64,000 bases of DNA from CAVQBJ01 sp963819075 (GTDB taxonomy: Bacteria; Actinomycetota; Thermoleophilia; Solirubrobacterales; Solirubrobacteraceae): positions 1,203,097 to 1,267,096 of the forward strand of contig CAWFUP010000001.1 in assembly GCA_963819075.1 (NCBI GenBank), in the 5' to 3' direction. This document shows positions 52,460-62,481 of this stretch, one piece after another. A program made the position numbers and the translations under genes. The notes beneath the pieces were generated by a model. The model was not told the origin of the DNA and searched no databases. It saw nothing but the letters and a program-made list of their open reading frames with translations. How positions within the stretch are numbered: position 1 is the first letter of the stretch; each line of letters begins with the position of its first letter.

Positions 52460-53199
52460 GGCCGGCCGCCTTCCGGGGCCGGATTCTTCCATGCCCGGCT
52501 GATGGCCTTCACCTCGGCGGGGCTGACCAACCCGTCGGCTCCCCGTGCGTTGGTGTCGACGTCGACGCCGAGGAAGAGCGGGTGAGCGGCGAGCGGCGCG
52601 TAGGTGGCGCGGTTAGCGGCCGAGATTCCCCCGGCGAGCAGGAACGGCCGCGCCAGGCGCTCGGCAAGCGACGACGCGGTTTCGACGTCGAGCGACTCAG
52701 CCGTGCTGCCGACGCGGCCGTCCTCGGTCACCGCGTCGAACAGGAACACGTCGACACCGGCCTTCTCGTAGGCTCCGATCAGCGGCTCCTCGACGCAGTC
52801 CTGACCACGGACGTGCAGCACCTTGATGACGCGCAGATCTCCGAGCCGGCGCTTCAGTGCACGGACGAGCCCTGGCGTCTGATAGCCGTGCAGCTGGATC
52901 CAGCCCACGTCCGCGCCCGCGAGCGCGCCGCCTAGAACCTCCTTGTCCTTTTCGAACGTGACCAGCACCGGGGCGAGCTGCGAGCTCGCCACCGCTCGCC
53001 CGGCGAGCCGCCGCCAGGTGGGAAGGGCAAGGTCCGCCGGCCCACCGGGGACGCCGAACCAGAGCCCGACGAAGTCGACCGATTCCTCGATGAGCACATC
53101 GATCTCCCGGGTGTCGGTGATGCCGCACACCTTCAGCCGCACGCCGGAGCGCACGTCAGCCAGGGCAGCGCCGCGACCGCTCGCGGTCGATGTGGACAT
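52456..53199 (-). CDS. TrpF-like phosphoribosylanthranilate isomerase
   Basis: A 247-residue intact TIM barrel, first gene of the cluster operon. LKVCGITDTREIDVLIEESVDFVGLWFG carries the general-base Cys; GVDVFLFDAVTEDGRVGSTAES holds the general-acid Asp; PFLLAGGISAANRATYAPLAAHPLFLGVDVDTNARGADG is the phosphate-binding end. The usual GGTG motif reads RVGST. It is longer than typical PRAI (about 205). ATG 53199 follows AGAGGTG; a GTG at 53205 is an alternative. Confidence 0.82.
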   Translation of the reverse strand: MSTSTASGRGAALADVRSGVRLKVCGITDTREIDVLIEESVDFVGLWFGVPGGPADLALPTWRRLAGRAVASSQLAPVLVTFEKDKEVLGGALAGADVGWIQLHGYQTPGLVRALKRRLGDLRVIKVLHVRGQDCVEEPLIGAYEKAGVDVFLFDAVTEDGRVGSTAESLDVETASSLAERLARPFLLAGGISAANRATYAPLAAHPLFLGVDVDTNARGADGLVSPAEVKAISRAWKNPAPEGGRP

Positions 53200-53399
53200 C
53201 GTCACGCACCTCTGAGCGGCACCGCCGCGATCGGGGCTCGCCGGCCCGTTCGGCGTGGCGATCCCCCCGTCGCTGCGTCACGCCGTGAGTGCATGCCGAT
53301 CAGGGGTCGATCGCGCCGACGAGCGACGCCGACGCTGGTCCCGGGCCCATACCGGACCGGCCCGCGTTCACACGTTCACCGCTTGACATCGAGCCTCGC

Positions 53400-54594
53400 T
53401 CAGTTCCCATCCAGGCCCGAGACGCCGACCGCCAGGGTGCTCGGCGTGGCGCCGATGAGCGTGAGGTTTCCGCCGCTGACCGCATACTCGTCGATGTGGC
53501 TGGTGTTCCCGGCCTTGACCGACGGAACGAGCACGTACAGGAAGCGACCGTCGCCGCTCAGCACCTCGTCGGTCCTCGCGAACTCACCCGCAGCCGACGG
53601 CGTCAGACCGAGGAGCGTCAGCTTGCCGTTGGGCCCGAGCGAGTACCGGGAGATCGGGGCCGGCATCCCGGCGCCCGTGTTCACCACGAACACATAGCGG
53701 CCGTCGGGGGTCACCGCGACCCAGCAGGGGAGGATTCCGTTCGTCCCCTCGGTGTCGATCGGCGACACGGCGCCCGCGCCGGTCAGGTTGTAGGTCGATG
53801 TCGATCCGGTGCCCATCATCGACGTCAGCTCTGAGATGACGATCCGGTTGCTCGGGTCGAACGCGAATCCGAACGGGAACATCGACGCGGACGGAGTCGC
53901 CGTCACCGGGCCGGGCGTGTCACCGTGACCGAGCACGAAGGTGTCGATCAGGTTCATCCCTACCTCGGTCACCACGAGGACCTGGCCCGTGTTATCGAAG
54001 CCGATCTGGCGCCCGGCGCCCATCGGGCCCGTCGTCTTGAGTGACTGCGTGGACCCGGGGATCGGCGTCAGCTTGCCGCTCGAGTTGAAGCGGAAGCCCG
54101 AGATCGTGCCGCTGTTGTCGTTGAGCACGTAGACCAGGTGGCGGGCCGTCGTGACGCTCTCGGGTTGCAGTCCGCCCGAGGGCTGCTGGTCGACGAGCTT
54201 CAATCCGTGGCCGGTCTCGCGGAACGAGCTGACCGTGTTGCTGCCGGCATTGACGGCGAACAGGATGCGGCCGCTACGCGTCAGTGCGACCTCTCCGGAG
54301 GTGTCCAGGATCGGGCATCCGGGGCCGCATCCGACCGATTGGGTGTTGCCCTTGCCGCCGGTCGGCACAACCTGGCGTTGCTTGAGACTGCCGCCCGCAG
54401 AGCGGTCGAACACGACAACGGCGTTCGCCGACAGGTCGTTGCGTTTCGGTGTAGACGGCACCGACGGGCTGGCCGCCGTGGTTGCCCGCGTTGTGGCCGT
54501 GGCCCGCGGACGCCACGGGCGCCAACGCGCCGACGGCCGCCAGCGCCGCGATCGTGATCGGTACGAGCGCTCGGGCCGAACGGAAGTGCCGCAT
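53400..54594 (-). pseudogene. Secreted beta-propeller (YVTN/lactonase-like) protein, frameshifted
   Basis: About 397 residues when one indel near 54445 is corrected. Signal peptide: MRHFRSARALVPITIAALAAVG, cleavage after PVASA; a His/Gly stretch (GHGHNAGNHGG), then repeats of propeller blades (SGRILFAVNAGSNTVSSFRETGHGLKLVD, HLVYVLNDNSGTISGFRFNSSGKLTPI, VAVTPDGRYVFVVNTGAGMPAPISRYSLG). These resemble 6-phosphogluconolactonase/YVTN proteins. The shift separates TET from NDLSANAVVVFDRSAG. GAGGAGG precedes the ATG. It is upstream of and codirectional with the trp-type operon. Confidence 0.7.
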
Positions 54595-54719
54595 CCCTTT
54601 GCCTCCTCGATGAGAACCCAAGCGGCGAGCATATACGGGTTGCCGCGGGCGCGGCAACTTTGCCTAGGGTTGCGGAGCATTAGCGCTGGGTTAACGTCGG
54701 CTTAGCGTGGGGTGTTGCG

Positions 54720-56478
54720 TCAGACGAGCGTCCCGAGTCCTTCCTCGCGACGAGCCGCGTCCGGGTCGATCGGGCGGCTCAGTGCCCGGAGCGCTGGCAA
54801 CTGCTCGGTTGCCGCGGCGCGTCCTGCGGCGAGGAACAGATCCGCCAGGTGGAAGTCGCGCCAATCGGCCAGCGCGAAGCGCGGGGTGATGACGACGTCG
54901 GCGAGCGCCGCGTGCCGAGCGCTCGTATCGAGCTGACTGAGGTCCATGACCTCCAGCAGCGTGTCGAGCATGCCGCGACGGCCACGGCGCGGCGGCGGCG
55001 CCTCGAGCTCGGGTCCCGCGGGCCAGCGCTCGAGCGTCTCGGCCCCCATCAGATTGACCGACAGCACGAGATCGGCGCCGTCGTCGAGCACCGACGTGGT
55101 GGGCACCGGGACGAGCGCCAAGCCGTCGACGAGACGGTGGCCGTCGCGCTCGAGCGGGGGAACACGCCGGCCACCGCCAGGGCGGCCAGCAGCGCCTCCC
55201 ACAGCGGACCCTCCCGCTGCGGTGCCGGTGCGCGATCGGTGAGGTCGACCGCCATGATTACGAGCGGGATCACCGCGTCGGAGAAGGATCGGCCCTCTGT
55301 CGCTTCCTGGAGCAAGCGGGTGAGCACCTCGACGCCGGTCGAGCCGCCGCCGAACGGGGTCGAGAACAGTGACGCGACGGCGTCCGGATTGAACGCCGCG
55401 CGGAAGCGCTCGTCGATCGCGTCGGCGCCGTGGCCGAGCGCCAGGTGCGTTGCGACGAAGCCGCCGATGCTGCTCCCGCCCGCATAGTCGACGACGTAAC
55501 CGGCCTCCTCGAGGACCTGCAGCACGCCGACGTGGGCGTAACCCTTCGCTCCTCCGGCCCCGAGCGCGATGCCGAGCTTCGTACGGGTGAGGTGGCGCGC
55601 GATCCAGGTGAGATCGGCATCGGCGAGCGGGAACTCGGGTTGCACGGGGACAGACGCGCACGAGCTCGATCCCCGAGTCCGCTGGACCACGAGCGTCCGA
55701 CGGCCGCGGCCTCGTCGCCCACCAGCACGACCTCCAGGCGCTGGTCCTGGGCGGCGGCGCTCAGCTCGCCCAGGCGCTGCGCCTCGGCGGCCGTTCCCAC
55801 AAGCGCCACGACACGGTCGACCTCATCGAGCAGCACGTCGAGCGTCTCCGGCTCCAGCTCGGCCGGAATGAGCACGGTGCCGTGCTGGGCGACGAGGTCG
55901 TCGGCGGCGGTGAGCGCCCCGGCGAACGACAGCTTGCGGTCCAGGAAGATGATCGGACGCGGGCTCGCCGCACGGGCGGCGGACACGAGCGGACCGACCG
56001 TGCCGAGCAACGAGGGACCGGCGACGAGGGCGATCTCCTCTCCGCGCTCGGTCTCGGCGCTGCGCGCGTTGACCCGGAACAGCCGCTCGCGCTGGGTGCG
56101 GATCAGGTTGACGAGAATCTGCGGAAAGCGGCGGGCGAGATCGACGAGGTCCTCCGTCGCCAGCTCGAGGGTCGAGGTCGAGATGCTCGCCACGACGGTG
56201 GCGGAGCGGGGCTCGCCGCTGATCGCGTCCTGTGCGCCGATGACCTCGCCCTTGCGCAGGCGAAGCTGCAGGTCGCCGGCGCCCTCGGTCGTGGGGACGA
56301 ACCAGTGCACGAGGCCCCCGGTGATCAGCCAGATGCAGTCGCTGTCCTCGCCCGCGCGGCAGAGCTCTTCGCCCGCGTCGAAACGGCGCGGGTGCATGCG
56401 GTCGCTCAGCGCGTCGAGCTCGTCCTCGAGCAGCCCGGCGAGCAGCGGGCTGCGGGCCAGCGCCGGATGTCGGGCCAT
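54720..56478 (-). pseudogene. Cyclic-nucleotide-binding patatin-like phospholipase (NTE type), frameshifted
   Basis: About 585 residues. The N-terminus is a CRP-type sensor domain (LLAGLLEDELDALSDRMHPRRFDAGEELCRAGEDSDCIWLITGG, LRKGEVIGAQDAISGEP). A middle Rossmann-like part follows, then the patatin domain: LGIALGAGGAKGYAHVGVLQVLEEAG (oxyanion loop), YAGGSSIGGFVATHL (G-S-S-I-G nucleophile) and LVDGLALVPVP (D-G dyad). Three homopolymer indels break it: 55671-55674 and 55646-55649 (+1 each) and 55156-55160 (-1). This is the layout of neuropathy-target-esterase-like lysophospholipases. Confidence 0.78.
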
Positions 56479-56613
56479 CTAGGCGGCCGCTCTCGTCGCC
56501 TTGCCCACGCCGGTGACCCGCTCGCAGCGGCCGGCGCCTCCCCGAGACCTCGGCGGCGATTCGATCACCCGATCGCGGATCGAGCTGACGGCGACGTCGC
56601 TGGCGGCGAGCAT
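56479..56613 (-). CDS. Possible 44-residue ORF before the patatin gene
   Basis: ATG 56613 to TAG 56479-56481; the stop abuts the patatin ATG (TAGATG). The product begins MLAASDVAVSSIRDRV and has no recognisable domain. Position alone suggests coupling; it may be chance. Confidence 0.2.
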   Translation of the reverse strand: MLAASDVAVSSIRDRVIESPPRSRGGAGRCERVTGVGKATRAAA

Positions 56614-56735
56614 GTGGGCTGAGCAAATCACCTCGGAAGGGCCGCGTCAACCCGTCCGGCTCGCGGCTGCGGACCGGATGCCAACACCGTGGGCCGACCC
56701 GGGGCCGACGCGAACATCGCTCGGCCAAGCGGCTG

Positions 56736-56741
56736 TACACT
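56736..56741 (+). promoter_or_regulatory. Putative -10 element of prs
   Basis: TACACT, 9 nt before ATG 56751; no Shine-Dalgarno site. Confidence 0.45.
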
Positions 56742-56750
56742 TGCCACGCC

Positions 56751-57755
56751 ATGGGGGCTGCAGAGCCAGCGGGGGCTGGACCGGGCGACAAGCGCCTGAT
56801 GCTGTTCTCGGGGCGCGCCAACCCCGACCTGGCGCGCACGATCGCCGATCACCTGGGCGTCGGTCTGAGCGCGGTCACGCTGAAGACCTTCTCCGCCGGC
56901 GAGGCGTACTGCCGCTACGACGAGTCGATCCGCGGCGCCGAGGTGTTCATCGTCCAACCGACCTGCGGCAACCCGGCGACCGGGATCAGCGCCAACGACG
57001 CGCTCGTGGAGCTGCTGCTGATGATCGACGCCGCGGTCGGCGCGTCGGCGCATCGCGTGATCGCCGTGATGCCCTGGTTCGCCTACTCGCGCCAGGACAA
57101 GAAGTCGGCGCTCCGCGAGCCGATCAGCGCCCGCATGGTCGCCCATGTGCTCGAGGCCACCGGGGTCGATCGCGTGCTGACGATGGATCTCCACGCCGGC
57201 CAGGTGCAGGGATTCTTCAGCAAGCCGGTCGATCACATGACGGCGTTGTTCGAGCTCGCGCAGTACTTCGCCGGGCTGGCGATCGAGGATCTCGTCGTGG
57301 TCTCGCCCGACGTCGGGCGCGTCAAGCTCAACCAGAAGTTCGCCGACTGGATCGGCGCGGATCTGGCCCTGATGACCAAGCGGCGCCCGGAGCACCAGGT
57401 GGCCCGGATCGGGTACGTGCTCGGCGACGTGGAGGGCAAGACGGCCCTCATCGTCGACGACATCATCGACACGGCGGGCACGCTGTGCGCCGCGGCCCAG
57501 ACGGTGCTCGACGCCGGCGCGACGCGCGTCTATGCCGCCGCGACGCACGCCGTCCTGTCCGGCCAGGCGTACGAGAACCTCGCCGGTGCCGGATTCGAGC
57601 AGATCGTCGTCACCGACACGATTCCGCTGCGTCCCGGCGCGCCGGAGAACATCGTGGTGCTGTCGTGTGCCCACCTGCTGGCCGACACGATCCAGCGAAT
57701 CGTCACCGGGGGCTCGGTCAGCGAGGTGTTTCGGGGCGAGAACCAGCTGTTCTGA
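56751..57755 (+). CDS. prs: Ribose-phosphate pyrophosphokinase (PRPP synthetase)
   Basis: A 334-residue enzyme making PRPP from ribose-5-phosphate and ATP. Seen: MLFSGRANPDLARTIADHLGVGLS, EVFIVQPTCGNPATGISANDALVELLLMIDA, VMPWFAYSRQDKKSALREPISARMVAH (flexible-loop and ATP region), VLTMDLHAGQVQGFF (metal-binding DLHA), VVVSPDVGRVKLNQKFA, and the PRPP-binding loop ALIVDDIIDTAGTLC. PRPP is the co-substrate of the TrpD-like enzyme in the adjacent cluster; whether this is a second prs or the only one cannot be told here. Confidence 0.93.
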   Translation: MGAAEPAGAGPGDKRLMLFSGRANPDLARTIADHLGVGLSAVTLKTFSAGEAYCRYDESIRGAEVFIVQPTCGNPATGISANDALVELLLMIDAAVGASAHRVIAVMPWFAYSRQDKKSALREPISARMVAHVLEATGVDRVLTMDLHAGQVQGFFSKPVDHMTALFELAQYFAGLAIEDLVVVSPDVGRVKLNQKFADWIGADLALMTKRRPEHQVARIGYVLGDVEGKTALIVDDIIDTAGTLCAAAQTVLDAGATRVYAAATHAVLSGQAYENLAGAGFEQIVVTDTIPLRPGAPENIVVLSCAHLLADTIQRIVTGGSVSEVFRGENQLF

Positions 57756-58013
57756 CCGTGCGGCCGACGGTCCGCGGTATCAGACCCCGATCCGCGCACC
57801 CTAATCATGTGTGTCTGGGGTGGCAGAACGGTTGACGGCGAGCCCGGATTGGGGTTGACTCGCGTGGCGGCTTGGGGTTCGGCGACATGACCGGGCGCGG
57901 TTGGCGCGGCGATCACGCCTGGCGATCGCAAACCGGTTGCGGTTGGGGCCGACGGCGGGGCGCGTATCGCACGCCTGTGGGACCTTGGATCTTTACGACA
58001 TGAGGAGGACCTG

Positions 58014-59756
58014 ATGGGTGACCGTTCGGCTTCGGTGGCGGAGTTCATGCCGTGGCGGGTGCCCGACGGGCACTATGACGTGGCCGTCCTCGGCGGTGGT
58101 CTCGCCGGCCTCTCGATGGCGTTGCAGCTCAAGCGCACTCGCCCGGACACCCGCGTGCTCGTGGCGGAGAGGCGCCTGGACCCCCCGCGCGAGGCGGCGT
58201 TCAAGGTCGGCGAGTCGAGCGTCGAGAACGGCGCTCACTACTACCGCGAGGTGCTCGGGATGCGAGACCATCTCGAGGAGCGCCAGATCCGCAAGCTCGG
58301 GCTCCGGTTCTTCCTGCCGGCCGGCGACAACAGCGACATCACCAAGCGGGTGGAGTTCTGCACGCCGGCCCATCACGCGGCGTTCACGCACCAGATCGAT
58401 CGGGGCCGCTTCGAGAACGAGCTGTTCAACCGCTGCATCGAGCATGGCGTCGACGCCGTGCGCGGTTTTCGGGTGCGGGATGTCGAGCTCGGCGAGGACG
58501 AGCACTCGGTCGTGCTCGAGCACGACGGCGGCGACATCACCGTCACCGCCCGCTGGCTCGTTGACGCGAGCGGGCGCGGCAACCTCCTGCGCCGCAAGCT
58601 CGGCCTCGAGACCGAGACGGGTCATCACATCAACGCCGCCTGGTTTCGGTTGGCTGGCGGGCTGGACTTCGAGTCCTGGACCGACGACGAGGAGTGGCTC
58701 GGGCGGATGCCCGAGCGCGGCCTGCGCCTGTACTCCACGACGCACCTCATCGACGAGGGCTACTGGGTGTGGTTGATCCAGCTCGCGTCCGGCCCGATCA
58801 GCATCGGGGTCTGCGCGGACCCCCGGTTCCACCCGTTCGACGAGATCAACTCGTTCGAGCGCCTCGTGCAATGGCTCTACAAGCATGAGCCGCAGCTCGC
58901 CGCCGAGGTCGACGGGCGTCGCGGCGATGTGCAGGACTTCCTGCGCATCGAGGACTTCTCCTACGCGTCGAGCCAGGTCTTCTCTGAGGACCGCTGGGTG
59001 CTCGTGGGCGAGGCGGCGGGATTCATCGACGCGCTCTACTCGCCCGGCTCAGACTTCATCGGCTACACGAACACCTTCGGCGGCGAGCTCATTCGTCGCG
59101 AGCTCGACGGCGAGGACGTCGACGACCGCGTCGAGTTCTACAACGAGTTCTTCTTCCGCCTCTTCAATCCGACGATCGAGCTGTACAAGGACCAGTACCA
59201 GTTCTTCGGCAACCCGCAGGTGATGGTGACGAAGGTCGTCTTCGACAGCCTCAACTACTTCACCCTGCTCGCGTCGCCGTTCGTGCACGGTCGCATGCTC
59301 CAGATCGCGGACATCGAAGAGCTCACCGAGGTCTTCGAGGGAGTCATCCCGCTCATCCCCGTGATGCAGCAGTTCTTCCGCGACTGGCATGAGCTCGACC
59401 AGACTCAGTGGGAAGGGGTGTCGGCGCTGTCGAAGCAGCTCACCCCGTACATCCGGGCCCAGGAGGAGATCGGGCTCCCCGCCGAGGGCGATCTGCTCAT
59501 CGAGCGCGCCAGGCACAACATCCAGATCGCCCGGGCCCTCGCGGTGTGGGCGTTTCACAAGGCGGCCCGCAACCTCGACGAACGGCCCGATGACAACGTG
59601 CCGGTCAACCCGCTGGCCATCAGCCTGCAGCCCGAGCGCTGGGAACAGGACGGCCTATACGCGGGTGATGGCGTGAGCCTCGTGCGCGCACTCGAGCTGC
59701 TGCCCGGGATCGAGGAGATCGACCTCGAGGCCCGTGGAGCCGCGGTCGCGAGGTAG
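58014..59756 (+). CDS. Flavin-dependent halogenase-like enzyme 1 (tryptophan-halogenase family)
   Basis: A 580-residue FAD enzyme. The dinucleotide fold is YDVAVLGGGLAGLSMALQLKRTRPDTRVLVAE; FKVGESSVENGAHYY follows, then the flavin-halogenase signature YWVWLIQLASGPISIGVC, where W-V-W-L-I-Q fits the W-x-W-x-I-P motif with Gln for Pro. RWVLVGEAAGFIDALYSPGSDFIGYTNTFGGELI is the second FAD region. A long C-terminal helical part follows. GAGGAGG lies 5 nt before the ATG. Paralogue of the next gene. Substrate may be free or carrier-bound; the flavin reductase at the window end could supply FADH2. Confidence 0.8.
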   Translation: MGDRSASVAEFMPWRVPDGHYDVAVLGGGLAGLSMALQLKRTRPDTRVLVAERRLDPPREAAFKVGESSVENGAHYYREVLGMRDHLEERQIRKLGLRFFLPAGDNSDITKRVEFCTPAHHAAFTHQIDRGRFENELFNRCIEHGVDAVRGFRVRDVELGEDEHSVVLEHDGGDITVTARWLVDASGRGNLLRRKLGLETETGHHINAAWFRLAGGLDFESWTDDEEWLGRMPERGLRLYSTTHLIDEGYWVWLIQLASGPISIGVCADPRFHPFDEINSFERLVQWLYKHEPQLAAEVDGRRGDVQDFLRIEDFSYASSQVFSEDRWVLVGEAAGFIDALYSPGSDFIGYTNTFGGELIRRELDGEDVDDRVEFYNEFFFRLFNPTIELYKDQYQFFGNPQVMVTKVVFDSLNYFTLLASPFVHGRMLQIADIEELTEVFEGVIPLIPVMQQFFRDWHELDQTQWEGVSALSKQLTPYIRAQEEIGLPAEGDLLIERARHNIQIARALAVWAFHKAARNLDERPDDNVPVNPLAISLQPERWEQDGLYAGDGVSLVRALELLPGIEEIDLEARGAAVAR

Positions 59757-59805
59757 CCCGGCGAGACGCCCAGACACGTCAACTCCCACCGGACAGGAGA
59801 GCAAC

Positions 59806-61528
59806 ATGGCGAACGATCAGCAGCCGGCCGACAGCTACGACGTGGCGATCCTCGGCGGCGGCCTCGCCGGATTGACCCTCGGGCTGCAACTGAAGCAGGA
59901 GCGCCCCGCCACGAGCATCTTCATCGCGGAGATGCGCGAGGGCTCGGCCCCGGAGGCCGCCTTCAAGGTCGGCGAGTCCACCCAGGAGATGTCCTGTCAC
60001 TACTTCGGCGAGGTGCTCGGCCTGAGAGATCACCTGGAGCGCGACCAGAACCGCAAGTGCGGCCTGCGGTTCTTCTTCCCCGCCGGCGACAACAGCGACC
60101 TGGCCCAGCGCGTCGAGCGCGGTCCGAGCCAGCACCCGCCCGTCCCGAGCTACCAGCTCGACCGCGGCCGGCTCGAGAACTTCCTCGCCGAGCGCGCGCA
60201 AGCGGCCGGGATCGACCTGTTCGGCGGCTGCCGCGTCGAGGATGTCGAGCTCGGGGAGGACGCTCCACACGGTCACCGCCACCCGCGACGGCCACACGCT
60301 CACGACGCAGGCCCGTTGGGTGGTGGACGCCGGCGGCCGAGCCTTCCTGCTCAAGCGCAAGCTCGGGCTGCTGGAAGACAACGGGCACGTGATCAACGCG
60401 TCCTGGTTCAGGCTGGCTGGCGGGCTAGACATCGAGGACTGGGTCGACCCCAACGACGAGGAGTGGTTCGGGCGCATGGCCGAACGCGGCCTGCGTCGCT
60501 ACAGCACCAACCACCTCTGCGGGCACGGTTACTGGGTCTGGTTGATCCCGCTGTCCTCGGGGCCGATATCGATCGGCATCTGCGCCGATCCCCGCTTCCA
60601 TCCGTGGGAGCGGATCGACACGCTCGACGGCGCGCTCGACTGGATCCGCGAGCACGAGCCCCAGCTCGGCGAGGCGCTCGACGGCCGGCGCGATCAGATC
60701 GAGGACTTCCTGAACGTCCGGGACTTCTCCTACGGCTGCACCCAGGCCTTCGACGGGGTGAGCCGCTGGTGTCTCGTCGGCGAGGCGGGGCCGTTCCTTG
60801 ATCCGTTCTATTCACCCGGCTCGGACTACATCGCGCTCGCCAACACGTTCACGACCGACCTGATCACGCGCGAGCTCGACGGGGAGGACGTGGAGGAGCG
60901 GGCCGAGGCGCACGACGATCTCTTCCTGAGTGCCTACCGGACCCATCTGACCTTCTACGAGAACGAGTATCAGTTCTACGGCAACCCGGCGGTCATGAAC
61001 GTCAAGATCGGCGCCAACAACATCCTCTACTGGGGCGCCAACGCGCTGCTGTTCTTCCATCGCAAGCTGACCGACGTCGAGTTCATGTCCGCGGTGCGCC
61101 CGGACGTCGAGCGCATCTGGGCGGTCAACCGCCGGCTCGAGGCGATGTACGGCGAGTGGAACGCGCTGGACTCACGCGAGTGGTGTCGCGCGTACGTGTC
61201 CACCGCCGCGTTCCCGGCGATGTTCGAGCGTCACATGGAGATGGTGGCCGGCTTCGACGACGACACCCTGAAGGCCAGGCTCGCCGCCAACGCCGACCTC
61301 GCGGAGGCGTACGCGGTCCTCGCCTTCCACAAGGCCGCGGCAGGCCTCGGTGACGCCGCCCCGGGCGAGGACGAGAAGATCAATCCATACGCGGTGAGCC
61401 TCGATCCGGATCGCTGGGAGGCGGACGGTCTGTTCAACGGCGAGGGCCTCTCGCTCGTCGAGGCCCGTGAGACTCCGGCGGCCGGCATGGAGACGCTCTT
61501 CATGGAGGCCATCGCACAGCCAGCGTGA
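59806..61528 (+). pseudogene. Flavin-dependent halogenase-like enzyme 2, frameshifted
   Basis: About 573 residues with one indel. YDVAILGGGLAGLTLGLQLKQERPATSIFIAE and FKVGESTQEMSCHYF, then at GGGG 60253-60256 an extra base; the next frame continues RTLHTVTATRDGHTLTTQARWVVDAGGRAFLL, GYWVWLIPLSSGPISIGIC (full W-x-W-x-I-P halogenase motif), WCLVGEAGPFLDPFYSPGSDYIALANTFTTDLI. It shares every landmark with halogenase 1, 49 bp upstream. Shine-Dalgarno GGAGAG is present. Having the classical motif, this copy is the stronger halogenase candidate if the frame is intact in vivo. Confidence 0.78.
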
Positions 61529-61644
61529 TGGCGTTGGCCGCGATCTCGAGCCGAGGCCCTCGGGCCCGAGGCGCCGCCGACGCGCCGGTCGCGCGCTGGC
61601 GCGACGGACGGGGCGGCCCCGCGCCGGCCCCCGGCGGGCGATCG

Positions 61645-62481
61645 TCAGGCGGGCAAGGAGGTCGCCGCCCGCACTCGCTCGACGTAGCCCGAGGCGGTCG
61701 GCGGCCGGTCGGCGGGCGCCTTGGCGAGGGCGAGCAGGATCGCGTCGCCCATCTCGCGCGGAAGTCCGTCGCGGCGATCGCTCGGGTGCGGGGGCTCGGC
61801 CTCGAGGTGCGCGAGCATCAGGCCCATCCCGGGACGGTCCCCGAACGGCGGAGCGCCGACCAGGCACTCGAACAGCACGCAGCCGAGCGCGTACACGTCG
61901 GTGTACGGGCCGACCGCTGCGGACCGGACCTGCTCGGGGGCCATGTAGTGCATCGAGCCGAGCGTCTGCCCCGGGCGGGTCAGACGCTGATCGCTGAACG
62001 TGTCGAAGGCGAGGCCGAAGTCGGTCACGCACGCCACTCCGTCATCAGTCAGCAGGATGTTGGCCGGCTTGACGTCACGGTGTACGAGACCCTCGTCGTG
62101 AACGGCGTCGAGGCCGCCGGCCACCTCCTCGGCGAGCCTCAGTGCGTCGGCGGCGGGCAGCGTGCCGTCGCGCTCGAGCCGCTCGACCAGCGACCCGCCG
62201 CCGACGAGGCTCTGGATCAGCCACGGAACGCCCTCGTGCTCGCCGCTGTCCAGGACGGAGACGACGTTGGGGTGCGACACCCGCGCGGCGGCGCTCGTCT
62301 CCAGTTCGAACCGGCGACGGAACGTCTCGTCGCCGGCCAGATCGGCCAGGATGAGCTTCAGCGCGACCGCGGTGCCGTCCGGCCCGATCGCGCGGTAGAC
62401 GTGGGCAGTCGCGCCGCGGCCCAGCAATCCGTCGACGCGGTATTCACCGACTCGCTCGCCCGGCGTGAGCGTGCTGCCCAA
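61645..62481 (-). CDS. Serine/threonine protein kinase (soluble), paralogue of the one at 44.6 kb
   Basis: A 278-residue kinase from TTG 62481: VDGLLGRGATAHVYRAIG (Gly loop), VALKLI, FRRRFELETSAAARVSHPNVVSVLD, GLVHRDVKPANILLT, DFGLAFDTF, LGSMHYMAPEQVRS, TDVYALGCVLFECLVGAPPFGDRPGM. Kinase domain only, no TM. The start is uncertain: TTG 62481 has GAAGGGAA about 8 nt upstream and aligns with the paralogue; GTG 62538 gives 19 more residues. Convergent with halogenase 2, divergent from the PNPOx-CRP gene. Confidence 0.83.
   Translation of the reverse strand: MGSTLTPGERVGEYRVDGLLGRGATAHVYRAIGPDGTAVALKLILADLAGDETFRRRFELETSAAARVSHPNVVSVLDSGEHEGVPWLIQSLVGGGSLVERLERDGTLPAADALRLAEEVAGGLDAVHDEGLVHRDVKPANILLTDDGVACVTDFGLAFDTFSDQRLTRPGQTLGSMHYMAPEQVRSAAVGPYTDVYALGCVLFECLVGAPPFGDRPGMGLMLAHLEAEPPHPSDRRDGLPREMGDAILLALAKAPADRPPTASGYVERVRAATSLPA

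Noticed and set aside
47958..53199. Ordinary housekeeping trp operon
   Set aside because: trpB, trpE and trpG are absent, an adenylation enzyme and carrier are embedded, and motif residues are altered; not fully excluded without the rest of the genome.
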